Positions 8,055 through 16,505 of a DNA stretch of 64,000 bases are shown here, one piece after another. Under the pieces are notes generated by a model that saw nothing but the letters and a program-made list of their open reading frames with translations, made no database searches and had not been told where the DNA came from. Source of the DNA: Microlunatus parietis (GTDB lineage Bacteria; Actinomycetota; Actinomycetes; Propionibacteriales; Propionibacteriaceae); NCBI RefSeq assembly GCF_013407955.1, contig NZ_JACCBU010000001.1, positions 5,828,001 through 5,892,000 of the forward strand, given 5' to 3'. The translations under genes and the position numbers were made by a program. Position 1 is the stretch's first letter, and every line of letters starts with the position of its first letter.

Positions 8055-9136
8055 GCCTGAGCCGCCTCGAGCTTGCGGTCGAGCCAGGCGAACGCGTCGT
8101 CCTGCATCTCACGATCGAACTTGTGCGGCCCGTCGTAGAAGGCGCCGGCATAGCCGTCCGGGGCGTCGGCGTAATGTTCGGTGATCCGGGCGTGCGCGGC
8201 CTCGGCGGCACCGAGGTCGAACAACGGATCCTGCCGGTTGTACTGGACCAGCAGCGGGCTCGGCGCCCGGCAGGCCGCGACGTCCGGCCAGTCGGTGTCG
8301 GTGGGCAGGTCCGCCGGGAAGAACATCCAGGTGTGCTGCGCCACGTGCCGGTCCAGCAGGCCGTCGTACGTGCTCATCATGCCGACCACGACCGAGGCCG
8401 CCACGTCGCTGGTCGCCTGCAGCATCGCGGCCCGGCAGCCACCGCCGGAGAGCCCGACACAGCCGAGGCGGTCGGCCACCTCGGGCCGGGACCGCAGGTA
8501 GTTCAGGGCGATCCGGTCCTCCCGGTTGACCAGGGCGGCGAACGTGGTGCCGAGCAGGCGGCAGTATTTCTCCACCAGATGCTCGTGATCACGGGCGGTC
8601 TCGTTGTAGGCGACCTCCTCGTCGGTGCCGTCGCGGCGCATCGGCTCCGGGACGGCGTCCAGCGGGAAGCGCCGGCTGCCCCAGCAGAACACGTCCGGCA
8701 CCAGCACCACGTAGCCGCGGCGGCAGAGCCGGTTGGCGAACGCCTCGCCGCCGTACGCCTTCGTCCGCAGCGCCGCCATCGACGGCGGCGTCGGCTCCGG
8801 CGCGTCGGCGATCTTCTCCTTGCCGTAGAACTTGATCCCGTCGTGCGAGTGCAGCGCGACGACCCCGGGCAGCGGACCCGTGCTGCCCGACGGGCGCAGT
8901 AGCCAGGCGTGCGTCCGCGGGCCGAAGCCGACCGACCAGCTGAGTTCCTCGCCGTCGATGCCGTCGAGCCGCCAGGTCCGCTCCACCCGGACATCGGCCG
9001 GTGTCTCGTCGACGACCGCCAGCGCTTCGTGTACCCGCTGCCGGGTCCGGTCCCGGGCCGGCGGAGTGGCCCGAGCGGCCACGGCCTCGCTCCAGGCCGG
9101 CCAGTCACTGTACGGGCCGAGATGCAGGTAGGACAT
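8051..9136 (-). CDS. alpha/beta hydrolase, acetyl-xylan-esterase/dienelactone-hydrolase type
   Basis: 361 aa from ATG at 9136. GVVALHSHDG is an oxyanion strand, GLSGGG the nucleophile elbow (serine), and the C-terminal part carries QYNRQDPLFD and DGPHKFD (candidate acid and histidine). It resembles large cytosolic AXE1/dienelactone hydrolase-like esterases; substrate unknown. It starts seven bases after the stop of the flavin oxidoreductase gene, so the two are probably cotranscribed. No export signal is visible. Confidence 0.8.
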   Translation of the reverse strand: MSYLHLGPYSDWPAWSEAVAARATPPARDRTRQRVHEALAVVDETPADVRVERTWRLDGIDGEELSWSVGFGPRTHAWLLRPSGSTGPLPGVVALHSHDGIKFYGKEKIADAPEPTPPSMAALRTKAYGGEAFANRLCRRGYVVLVPDVFCWGSRRFPLDAVPEPMRRDGTDEEVAYNETARDHEHLVEKYCRLLGTTFAALVNREDRIALNYLRSRPEVADRLGCVGLSGGGCRAAMLQATSDVAASVVVGMMSTYDGLLDRHVAQHTWMFFPADLPTDTDWPDVAACRAPSPLLVQYNRQDPLFDLGAAEAAHARITEHYADAPDGYAGAFYDGPHKFDREMQDDAFAWLDRKLEAAQA

Positions 9137-9143
9137 GATCAGC

Positions 9144-9974
9144 TCAATCCGCCGTGAGGAAGGGGCGGAGTTCCGGTTGCCCGGCCAGGTCGTCGAGGCG
9201 TGCCCGGGCCTGGTCCTGATCACCGAGCCAGATCGCCAGGGCGTCCGTGCCGGCCTCGGCAAAGCCGTGTGCGGTCTCGACGATCTCGGCCACGGACTGC
9301 TGCTCCCACTGGATCCGGGTGGACAGCCGGAGCGGCTGGTCGGTCAGCTCCTTGATCAACTCGGCGTCGCGGGCGAAGGTCTCCGGCGTGTGGCCGAGGC
9401 CCTGCCACTCGTCGGCCCGCTCGGCGACCCGGCGGAACGCGCGGCGGCTGAGCCCGCCGACCATGATCGGGATCGCCCGGCCCGGCTTGGGCTCGAACAC
9501 GCCGTACTCGAAGCCGAAGCGTTGGCCGGTGAACGTGGTCTCGCCGCGCCACAGGGCCCGGAGCAGGTCGATGCCCTCGTCCAGCCGGGCGCCGCGCTCG
9601 CCGAACGGGACGCCGACGGCCGCGTACTCCTGCTCGCTCCAGCCCGCGCCGACGCCGAGCACGACCCTTCCGCCGGACAGCCGGTCGATGGTCGCGACCT
9701 GCTTCGCCACCACGAACGGGTTGCGCAGCGGCAGCACCAGGACCGAGGTGCCGAGCCGGATCCGCCGGGTCACCGCGGCCAGATGGCCCAGGGTGATCAA
9801 GGCCTCGTAAACGCCGCCGAAGCCGGACGCCGTCCCGTACTCGCCGGGAGGCAGCACGTGGTCCGGCAGATAGAGGCCCGCGAAGCCGGCCTGGTCCGCT
9901 GTCCGGGCCAGGTCGACCAGCAGGTCGGGCGTTTGATCGGGCGACTCGTCGGGCAGAACGATCTCGAGATGCAC
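9144..9974 (-). CDS. LLM-class F420/flavin-dependent oxidoreductase
   Basis: 276 aa, GTG start at 9974. Luciferase-like monooxygenase barrel: GFAGLYLPDHVL, RIRLGTSVLVLPLRNPFVVA, KQVATIDRLSGGRVVLGVGA, and IPIMVGG. In actinobacteria this class often uses coenzyme F420 rather than FMN, which the sequence alone does not decide. It sits between a broken MFS gene and an esterase on the same strand, suggesting a former small catabolic operon. Confidence 0.88.
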   Translation of the reverse strand: MHLEIVLPDESPDQTPDLLVDLARTADQAGFAGLYLPDHVLPPGEYGTASGFGGVYEALITLGHLAAVTRRIRLGTSVLVLPLRNPFVVAKQVATIDRLSGGRVVLGVGAGWSEQEYAAVGVPFGERGARLDEGIDLLRALWRGETTFTGQRFGFEYGVFEPKPGRAIPIMVGGLSRRAFRRVAERADEWQGLGHTPETFARDAELIKELTDQPLRLSTRIQWEQQSVAEIVETAHGFAEAGTDALAIWLGDQDQARARLDDLAGQPELRPFLTAD

Positions 9975-9979
9975 GAGGT

Positions 9980-11180
9980 TCAGCGTAGGTCAGACTCGAC
10001 GGCACCCTCGCGGCGGCGCAGCAACTCGGTACGCACCTGCGCCCGGTCCCGTGGATAGACCCAGTACAGGGCGGTGAGCACCGCGGCGTTGATCACCATC
10101 AGCACCACCAGCAGCCACCAGAACACGGACTGGATCCCGATCACGCCGGCCAGCGCGCCGGCCAGGTAGCTGAACGCGGCCCAGCCGATCGTCTCGAAGA
10201 TCGCCAGGAAGATCACGAACGCCTGGGCCCGCAGCTCCGGCAGCACCACCGACATGACGATCGGCCGGTTGACGCCCGGGTTGAGCCCCTGCGCGGCACC
10301 CATCAGGGCCCAGAAGATCGCATACGTCCCGATCGAGGCGTAGTGGAACTGGGTGCGGAAGAACGCGACCAGGGCGAAGATCACCTGCGCCGCCTGCAGG
10401 TAGGCGATCCGGCCGCGCTCCGGCACCAGCCGGTCCAGTGCGGAGACGGTCAGCCCGCCGCCGACGGTGCCGAGGAAGTAGCCGATTCCGAACGGCAGCA
10501 GGACGACGGCCGCGACCGCATTGCTGAAGCCGCGCTCGGTGACCAGGAACTGCACGCCGAAAACGCCGATCAGCAGGTGGCCCGACAGCAGCCGGGACAG
10601 CAGCATCAGGCTGAACGACGGAATCCGGAACAGCCGCAGCGCGTCCTGCCAGCGCAGCTTCGGCAGCGCGAGCTCCGCGGCGCCGGCCAGTTCCTCGTCG
10701 GCGCCGCCGACCTTCGGCTCCTTGAACAGGACCAAGATCAACAACCCGACGACGATCAGGATGCCGCCGATCAGCCACCAGCCCCAGCGCCACCCGTCCG
10801 GGATGCCGGACAACTGGCCGAGCACCGGTGCGATGAACGAGCCGAGCAGCGAGGTGATGCCGTAGAAGTAGCCGGTCGCGCGGCCCCGGTTCTTGTCCGG
10901 GAACGTGTCGGCGATGACGCTTCGCCGCCCAGCCAGACCCAGAACGGTCCGAACGGATGGCGACCAGCCGGCCCAGCGCCGACAGCAGACCGAGTGCGCC
11001 GGTGTCGAGCCGGAGCGCGGCGGCGATGGTCGGGAACAGCGCGGTGGTGACGCTGCCCTCGCCGTTGTCGATCACCGTGACGCCGGTCATCGTGGCGAGG
11101 TTGCGCCAGCGGTATGGGACCCGATCGGTCCTGGGCCTACGGGCGGTGGGTTCCGGCGCGTCCGTTCTGAGACTGGTCAT
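9980..11180 (-). pseudogene. MFS transporter, disrupted by internal deletion and frameshifts
   Basis: From ATG 11180 (SD GAAGGATG) one frame reads MTSLRTDAPEPT then WRNLATMTGVTVIDNGEGSV and LGLLSALGRLVAI, a normal MFS start. Near 10955 the expected FGPFWVWLG continues in a second frame, and from about 10921 SVIADTFPDKNRGRATGYFY continues in a third to the stop at 9980. About 50 residues (roughly helices 2-4) are missing between these parts. The rest keeps about nine helices. The gene start overlaps the sulfatase 3' end by 44 bases. Confidence 0.85.
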
Positions 11181-12954
11181 GATCATCCTTCAGCGGTGGA
11201 GGAGTGAGCGAGGCAAGATCATCGGCGACCGCGGCCAGCGTCCGATAGGGAATCGGCACGGAGGCAGCGAGTTCGTGGATCGACGTTCCGGCGACGGCGG
11301 TGATCAACTCCGTCTGGTGCAGCTGCGGCAGATGCTCGGCGATCACCGCGGCCGCGGCCGGCACGGCGAGCAGTTCGACGATCGGCGTGTGCAGCCCGTA
11401 CGTCCCGGCGGTGAAGTCGTCCAGCGGCGGCAGCGGCACGACCGCGTCGGCGGCCCGCCCCGCCTGTTCCCTCGCCAGCAGGTGCTCGCTCGTGACCGGC
11501 CCCTCGGCGGGCAGCCCCAGCCGCTCGTACTGGCTGGCCGGCGCATCCGACGCCCGCAGCGCCTCCACCAGCAGCCCGGCCATCCGCTGCTCGAGCTCGT
11601 CGTCGACCAACGGATTCAGCTGGCCGGGATCGTTCTCCAGGTCGAACAGCAGCGTCCCGAAGGCGTACGGGTTCAGCAGTGTGGACCGGGCCGTCCGGAG
11701 CGTTCGCAGGCCCTTGGTGAAGCCGAACGGCGGCGCCAGCTCGGCGTCGGTCAGTTCGTCGACGCTCCACCGGCCGCGCATGTGGGTCGGCATCAGGGTG
11801 TACTGCTCGAGTGGCGCATTGTCGGACCGCCGCGGCCCGCGCAGATAGGCGTACCGGCCGTCGGTGACGTTGACGTGGCCGCCGTGCACGCCGAACAGTG
11901 CCGCCTCGCGACGCGCGTCGCCGTCCAGCACCGCGGCAAGATCAACTCCCTGCACGTCGGCCGGCGGCTGCAGTCCGAAGAAGTTGATCAAGGTCGGCGC
12001 GAGGTCGATCGTCTGGACCAGCGCGTCGCTCCGCACGCCGGCCTGCCGGCGTCGCGGATCCCAGCAGAACAAGGGCAGATGGACCAATTCCTGGAACCAC
12101 GGCTGCACCACCTTGGCCCACCAGCCGTGCTCGCCCAGCAGGAATCCGTGATCGGTGTTGACGATCAGCATCGTGTCGTCCCACATCGCGTGGGCGTCCA
12201 TGAAGTCGAGCACCCGGCCCAGCGACCGGTCGCACATGGACAGTAGCGCCGCGTACTCGTACCGCGCGTGCCGGACCTGATCTTCGGGCTCGGTGACCCG
12301 CCGATACTCCGGCCAGTCGAACTCCGGCCCGTCGTAGCTGTGCGGATAGAGGTCCTTGTAGGCCTGGTGCGAGAAGAACGGCTCGTGCGGGTCGAACGTC
12401 TCGATCTGCAGGAACCAGTGGTCGGCGTCGACGTTGGTCTCCAGGAATTCCAGGCCGCCGTCGAAGGTCCGGGTCTGGCAGTGGTCGGCCTCGGTCGGCA
12501 TGTACCGCCGGTTGATCTTGTCCTGCCGGCGCATCCCGCCACGTGGGTTCCCGGGCCCCGTCGGCTCGTCGACGACGGCCTTCCAGGGGTCGCCCTCCTG
12601 GCCGCGATGGAACTCCCAGGTGCCGTAGCGGGTGTGATACGTCGCGCCGCCGTCCTCCCAGTAGTGCGGGTGGTCCGACGTCAGGTGGGTGTGGATGCCG
12701 GCCTGCCGCAGCTGCTCCGGCATCGAGTCGTCGAACGGTTCCAACGGCCCCCAGCTGCGGTGCAGGAAGTTGTACCGGCCGGTGTGCAACTCCCGCCGGG
12801 CCGGCATGCAGGGCAGCGATCCGGCATAGCAGTTGTCGAACGTCACCGTGCGTTCGGCCAGTCGCTGGAAGTTCGGCGCGATGATCGTGTCGCACCCGTA
12901 CGGCGGCAGGAAGTGCCGGTTCAGGCTGTCGAACATGATCATGATCGCTCTCAT
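11137..12954 (-). CDS. type I sulfatase (formylglycine-dependent)
   Basis: 605 aa. The active-site cysteine motif C-x-P-x-R is CMPAR at 49-53 in SLPCMPARRELHTGR, the signature converted to formylglycine. Metal ligands are in MIMFDSLNR (near the N-terminus) and NTDHGFLLGEHGWWAK; PTLINFFG is the usual downstream helix. No signal peptide, so it is cytoplasmic or exported otherwise. The start ATG overlaps the stop of the PadR gene (ATGA), implying translational coupling and PadR control. A formylglycine-generating enzyme is not in this window. Sugar sulfate is the likely substrate class. Confidence 0.9.
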   Translation of the reverse strand: MRAIMIMFDSLNRHFLPPYGCDTIIAPNFQRLAERTVTFDNCYAGSLPCMPARRELHTGRYNFLHRSWGPLEPFDDSMPEQLRQAGIHTHLTSDHPHYWEDGGATYHTRYGTWEFHRGQEGDPWKAVVDEPTGPGNPRGGMRRQDKINRRYMPTEADHCQTRTFDGGLEFLETNVDADHWFLQIETFDPHEPFFSHQAYKDLYPHSYDGPEFDWPEYRRVTEPEDQVRHARYEYAALLSMCDRSLGRVLDFMDAHAMWDDTMLIVNTDHGFLLGEHGWWAKVVQPWFQELVHLPLFCWDPRRRQAGVRSDALVQTIDLAPTLINFFGLQPPADVQGVDLAAVLDGDARREAALFGVHGGHVNVTDGRYAYLRGPRRSDNAPLEQYTLMPTHMRGRWSVDELTDAELAPPFGFTKGLRTLRTARSTLLNPYAFGTLLFDLENDPGQLNPLVDDELEQRMAGLLVEALRASDAPASQYERLGLPAEGPVTSEHLLAREQAGRAADAVVPLPPLDDFTAGTYGLHTPIVELLAVPAAAAVIAEHLPQLHQTELITAVAGTSIHELAASVPIPYRTLAAVADDLASLTPPPLKDDHDQSQNGRAGTHRP

Positions 12955-13559
12955 CGGGTGCTGGCCTTCCGGTCGGGGTCGGTTTCGGGAGTACGTACGG
13001 GAAGCCTGCCGTCGAGCAGGTCGGCCCGCAGCTCGATCAGGTTCTTGATGTGCTGGTCGATCGCGGCCGCCCCGTACTGGTGCATTCGATCATTGAGGGC
13101 GACCGCCAGCTCGGCGTCGAACGGCACTTCCGGCTCGAAGACCTCGGTCCGGTCCCGGAACCGGTACTTCGCGACCTGCCGCTGCCGGGCCTCCAGCTCG
13201 GTGTCCAGCAGCGCCAGAAGTTGATCAACGGTGAGGAAGCCGGCGAAGTGCAGCCGGACGCCGAACTCGGGATCCTCGAACCGGGTCGGCGGATGATACG
13301 GCCCGGTCAGCCAGTCCAGGAACACGGTCGCGCCCTCGGCGGTGACCCGGAAGATCTTCGCGTCCTGCGCGCCGGGCCGGCTCTCGGTCCGGTAGCTGAC
13401 CCACTCCCGCTCCGCCATCGCGGTCAGTGATCGGTAGACCTGGCTCATCTGCGTGTTGGAGCGCAGGAAGCGCCCGTGGGCGTCGAGGAACTTCTTCAGG
13501 TCGTAGCCGGTCCGCGGGCGGCCCAGCAGGACTCCGAGCAGGATGTATTCGAGCTTCAT
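12951..13559 (-). CDS. PadR family transcriptional regulator
   Basis: 202 aa. N-terminal winged helix (about 1-85): MKLEYILLGVLLGRPRTGYD, then LRSNTQMSQVYRSLTAMAER and GAQDAKIFRVTAEG; C-terminal Vir-type dimerisation helices (about 95-180). PadR proteins are ligand-released repressors. It heads an operon with the sulfatase and probably the MFS-oxidoreductase-esterase genes, and an exact dyad lies 30-60 bases upstream of its start. Confidence 0.9.
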   Translation of the reverse strand: MKLEYILLGVLLGRPRTGYDLKKFLDAHGRFLRSNTQMSQVYRSLTAMAEREWVSYRTESRPGAQDAKIFRVTAEGATVFLDWLTGPYHPPTRFEDPEFGVRLHFAGFLTVDQLLALLDTELEARQRQVAKYRFRDRTEVFEPEVPFDAELAVALNDRMHQYGAAAIDQHIKNLIELRADLLDGRLPVRTPETDPDRKASTR

Positions 13560-13588
13560 CGCCGATCCCGTCGTTGGGAGAGTAGTCT

Positions 13589-13619
13589 ACAAGTGGAATG
13601 GAATGAGGGTTCCACTTGT
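13589..13619. promoter_or_regulatory. candidate PadR operator
   Basis: ACAAGTGGAA (13589-13598) and TTCCACTTGT (13610-13619) are exact 10-bp arms around an 11-base spacer, just upstream of padR. The flanks (GAGTAGTCT and GGAGTAGTC) extend the symmetry imperfectly. PadR regulators commonly bind such a dyad at their own promoter. Confidence 0.75.
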
Positions 13620-13721
13620 GGAGTAGTCATGTCAAGAGCCGCGAGGCGGTCCGACTCCGGCGGCAGGACCCTATATCGTGCTGAACCGGACCTGAATCCC
13701 GCGGAGCGGTGCGGGGCTGGA

Positions 13722-13737
13722 AAGGGGTCGTCCCCTT
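13722..13737 (+). promoter_or_regulatory. small hairpin before dapB
   Basis: AAGGGG-TCGT-CCCCTT lies 25 bases before the dapB start. It could shape the dapB leader; no ligand or protein is implied by sequence. A -10-like TATATC at about 13671 lies upstream. Confidence 0.35.
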
Positions 13738-13761
13738 GAACCGAACCAACGTGAGGGCGAG

Positions 13762-14505
13762 ATGATCAAGGTAGGGGTCTTCGGTGCGCGGGGCCGGATG
13801 GGTGCCGAGGTGTGCCGGGCGGTCGAGGCCGCCGACGGGCTCGATCTGGTCGCCGGCATCGATGTCGGCGACGACCGGTCGGCGGTCGAGGGCGCCGAGG
13901 TGATCGTCGACTTCACCCATCCGGACGCGGTGATGGACAACCTCGCCTGGTGCGTCGAGCACGGCATCCACGCCGTGGTCGGCACCACCGGCTTCACCGA
14001 CGACCGGCTGGCCACCCTCCGCGAGCAGTTGGCCGCGAAGCCCGAGGTCGGCATCGTGGTGGCCGCCAACTTCTCGGTGGGCGCGATCCTGATGATGCAC
14101 TTCGCGCAGCAGGCGGCCGCGTTCTACGAGAGCGTCGAGGTGATCGAACTGCACCACCCCGGCAAGGCCGATGCACCGTCCGGTACGGCGAGCACGACGG
14201 CCCGCAAGATCGCCGAGGCGCGGGCCGCCGCCGGCCTGGCCGCGCCGCCGGACGCGACGGTCCAGGAGGTGCCGGGAGCCCGCGGCGCCCAGGTCGACGG
14301 GATTCGGGTGCACGGGGTGCGCCTGCGCGGCCTGGTCGCCCACCAGGAGGTCCTGTTCGGCGCCGAGGGCGAGACGCTGACGATCCGGCACGACTCGCTG
14401 GACCGGGTCTCCTTCATGCCGGGCGTGGTGGCCGCCGTCCGTGCCGTACCCTCGCGGCCCGGGCTGACCGTCGGCATCGAATCGATTCTGGGTCTCGGCG
14501 GATGA
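13762..14505 (+). CDS. dapB: 4-hydroxy-tetrahydrodipicolinate reductase
   Basis: 247 aa, full length. NAD(P)H-binding GARGRMG at 8-14 and the substrate/catalytic motif ELHHPGKADAPSGTA near 129-143. It reduces the product of DapA to tetrahydrodipicolinate for meso-diaminopimelate and lysine synthesis. In many actinobacteria dapB lies close to the M16 peptidase, dapA and RNase J; here both sides are interrupted and dapA is not in the window. GTGAGGGCGAG gives a ribosome site. Confidence 0.96.
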   Translation: MIKVGVFGARGRMGAEVCRAVEAADGLDLVAGIDVGDDRSAVEGAEVIVDFTHPDAVMDNLAWCVEHGIHAVVGTTGFTDDRLATLREQLAAKPEVGIVVAANFSVGAILMMHFAQQAAAFYESVEVIELHHPGKADAPSGTASTTARKIAEARAAAGLAAPPDATVQEVPGARGAQVDGIRVHGVRLRGLVAHQEVLFGAEGETLTIRHDSLDRVSFMPGVVAAVRAVPSRPGLTVGIESILGLGG

Positions 14506-15239
14506 CGATTCCTCCGATGACGATCCAGCCACCGCCGCCCAAGCCGCGGCGGCGGGGCCGGCCGCTGACGGTGTTGATCATCGCCCTGATCGTGCTGGTC
14601 TGTCTCGTGGTGGCCGCCGACCGGATCGGGGAGCGGGTCGCCGAGGACCAGGTCGGCGCTCGGCTACAGGAGCGGATCGGCACCGCAGAGCGGCCGAAGG
14701 TCGAGGTCGCCGAGGTCCCGTTCCTGACCCAGTTGGTCGCCCAGCGGTTCGGCCGGGTGAACCTGAGCGCCGAGCAGATTCCGGTGACCGGCGCCAGCGC
14801 CTCCGGAACCCTGGACCGCCTCGACCTGGCCCTGGACGACGTACGGATCGGTGACCGGCAGCTGACCGCCGGCACGGTGAACGGCACCGCCTTCGCCGAC
14901 TACGCCTCGCTCAGCTCGCTCGGCGGCGCCGAGATCCGGTACGTGCCCGAGGGCCGGGTCACGATCGACTTCACGGCGCCGGTCGGCGGCCAGACCGTCT
15001 CCGGCACCCTGACCGGCCGGCCGGTGATCGAATCCGGCCGGCTGTCGCTGATCGAGCCGCAGCTCAAGGTCGGCGGCGTGGACCTGCCGCAGACCCTGGT
15101 CGACGTCCTACTCAGCTCGCTGCTGCGCTCGTTCACGCTGCCTCAGCTGCCGTTCGACCTCGCCCTGACCGCGGTCACCGCGCGGGAGTCCGGGCTGGAG
15201 TTCGGCCTGGCCGGGCGCGACATCAGCATCGCGCGCTGA
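14502..15239 (+). CDS. LmeA-like phospholipid-binding protein (DUF2993)
   Basis: 245 aa. The start ATG overlaps the dapB stop (ATGA). A proline/arginine-rich cytosolic head (PPPPKPRRRGR) precedes one transmembrane segment (about 24-44, VLIIALIVLVCLVVAA), then an extracytoplasmic DUF2993 domain. LmeA in mycobacteria binds phosphoinositides and supports maturation of envelope lipoglycans. The lipid partner here is unknown. It converges on the DAHP synthase gene with a 17-base overlap of coding ends. Confidence 0.8.
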   Translation: MTIPPMTIQPPPPKPRRRGRPLTVLIIALIVLVCLVVAADRIGERVAEDQVGARLQERIGTAERPKVEVAEVPFLTQLVAQRFGRVNLSAEQIPVTGASASGTLDRLDLALDDVRIGDRQLTAGTVNGTAFADYASLSSLGGAEIRYVPEGRVTIDFTAPVGGQTVSGTLTGRPVIESGRLSLIEPQLKVGGVDLPQTLVDVLLSSLLRSFTLPQLPFDLALTAVTARESGLEFGLAGRDISIAR

Positions 15240-16296
15240 CGCCGCCCCGGCGCCGGGTCGCCGCGAACGCCAGCAGGTCGAGTGCGGTCTCGGTCTGCTC
15301 CCAGCCGAGGCAGGCGTCGGTGACGCTCTGGCCGAACACCAGGCCGGCCCGGCCGGCATCGGTCAGCGTCTGCCGGCCCGGCACCAGGAAGCTCTCGATC
15401 ATCACCCCGGAGATCGGGTCGCCGGCGGCGATCTGGCCGGCGAGTTCGCCGATCACCTCGGCCTGCCGGACGTGGTCCTTGCCGCTGTTGGCGTGGCTCG
15501 CATCGACGACCACCCGACCGGGCAGCCCTGCCGCGGTGAGCTTGGCCGCCGCGGCCGCCAGGGAGGCCGAGTCGTAGTTCGGCCCGGTCCGGCCGCCGCG
15601 CAGGATGACGTGGCCGTACTCGTTGCCGGTGGTCGAGACGACGCAGGTCCGGCCGGAGTCGTCGACGCCGAAGAAGACCTGGCTCTGCGCCGCTGCCCGT
15701 ACCCCGTCGACGGCGACGCCGACATCGCCGTCGGTGCCGTTCTTGAAGCCGATCGGCATCGACAGGCCCGAGGCGAGCTGGCGGTGCACCTGGCTCTCCG
15801 TGGTACGGGCCCCGATCGCGCCCCAGCTGATCGCGTCGGCGATGTAGTGCGGACTGATCGGCTCCAGGAACTCGCAGCCGACCGGCAGTCCGAGCGCGGT
15901 GATGTCGCGCAACACGCTGCGGGCCAGCTCCAGCCCCTCGGCCACCCGGTGGGTGCCGTCCAGGTGCGGATCGTTGATCAGGCCCTTCCAGCCGGCGACC
16001 GTGCGCGGCTTCTCGAAGTAGACCCGCATCACGATCAGCAGCCGGTCGGCGTGCCGCTCGGCCTCGGCGACCAGCCGGCGGGCGTACTCCAGCGCGGCGT
16101 CGGGATCGTGCACCGAGCACGGGCCGACGACGACCAGCAGCCGGTCGTCGTCGCCGCGCAGCACGGCCTCGACCTCGCGCCGGCTCGTCGTGACGAGCCC
16201 CTCGGTCTCGGTGCTCAGCGGCAGCCGTCCGCGCAGCTCGGCCGGCGACGGCAGGGGTTCGAAGCCACGGATCCGCAGATCGTGGGTCTTGATCAT
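15223..16296 (-). CDS. class I DAHP synthase (3-deoxy-7-phosphoheptulonate synthase)
   Basis: 357 aa. Signature segments: VVGPCSVHDPDAALEYA, MRVYFEKPRT, GWKGLINDPHLDG, GFKNGTDG, VVDASHANSGKDH, SGVMIESFL. This is the AroF/G/H type, condensing PEP and erythrose 4-phosphate at the entrance of the shikimate pathway. GTC ATG start at 16296 behind AGGAC. The leader (16297-16475) encodes a short Trp/Tyr/Phe peptide and hairpins, so expression probably responds to aromatic amino acids. Confidence 0.95.
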   Translation of the reverse strand: MIKTHDLRIRGFEPLPSPAELRGRLPLSTETEGLVTTSRREVEAVLRGDDDRLLVVVGPCSVHDPDAALEYARRLVAEAERHADRLLIVMRVYFEKPRTVAGWKGLINDPHLDGTHRVAEGLELARSVLRDITALGLPVGCEFLEPISPHYIADAISWGAIGARTTESQVHRQLASGLSMPIGFKNGTDGDVGVAVDGVRAAAQSQVFFGVDDSGRTCVVSTTGNEYGHVILRGGRTGPNYDSASLAAAAAKLTAAGLPGRVVVDASHANSGKDHVRQAEVIGELAGQIAAGDPISGVMIESFLVPGRQTLTDAGRAGLVFGQSVTDACLGWEQTETALDLLAFAATRRRGGVSARC

Positions 16297-16361
16297 GACA
16301 GTCCTATCGGTTGTCCGACGGGCTGGTGAGTCTCCGCTGCCAACCCGTCAAGGAATGACGA

Positions 16362-16387
16362 AAGGCAGAGACATCGGTCTCTGCCTT
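16362..16387 (-). terminator. terminator-like hairpin of the DAHP synthase leader
   Basis: On the minus strand AAGGCAGAGAC pairs exactly with GTCTCTGCCTT across a 4-base loop, followed by TTCGTCATTCC. It begins two bases after the second arm of the upstream stem. The tail is only moderately T-rich, so termination strength needs testing. Confidence 0.7.
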
Positions 16388-16388
16388 G

Positions 16389-16445
16389 TTGGCTCTGGAG
16401 GTCTCGCAGGCGTGCGTACTAGGCGGCGGGCTCCTCCAGAGCCAA
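16389..16445 (-). promoter_or_regulatory. upstream stem of the aromatic attenuator
   Basis: TTGGCTCTGGAGG and CCTCCAGAGCCAA form a perfect 13-bp stem with a 31-base loop. The first arm in the RNA lies inside the leader-peptide coding sequence just after the aromatic codons; the second follows its stop codon. A translating or stalled ribosome would therefore decide whether this stem forms. Confidence 0.7.
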
Positions 16446-16475
16446 CCCAAAATACGCCTGCCAACGACAACTCAC
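16419..16475 (-). CDS. leader peptide with Trp, Tyr and Phe codons
   Basis: 18 codons, GTG to TAG: MSCRWQAYFGLALEEPAA. TGG (16463-16461), TAT (16454-16452) and TTT (16451-16449) sit within five codons, giving all three aromatic amino acids directly ahead of a DAHP synthase. The GTG lies seven bases after TACAGT, so the transcript may be leaderless. Actinobacterial amino-acid operons often use such leader peptides with attenuation. That it is translated is inferred. Confidence 0.7.
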   Translation of the reverse strand: MSCRWQAYFGLALEEPAA

Positions 16476-16482
16476 GGCGACG

Positions 16483-16499
16483 ACTGTAGCGCATACCCT
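16483..16499. promoter_or_regulatory. divergent leaderless promoters (DAHP synthase leader / Cds1-like)
   Basis: Minus strand -10 TACAGT (16488-16483) lies seven bases from the leader-peptide GTG at 16475. Plus strand -10 TACCCT (16494-16499) lies six bases from the GTG at 16506. Both spacings place transcription starts at the start codons. The two -10 boxes are only five bases apart. No good -35 boxes are visible. Confidence 0.6.
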
Positions 16500-16505
16500 G
16501 AAGCC

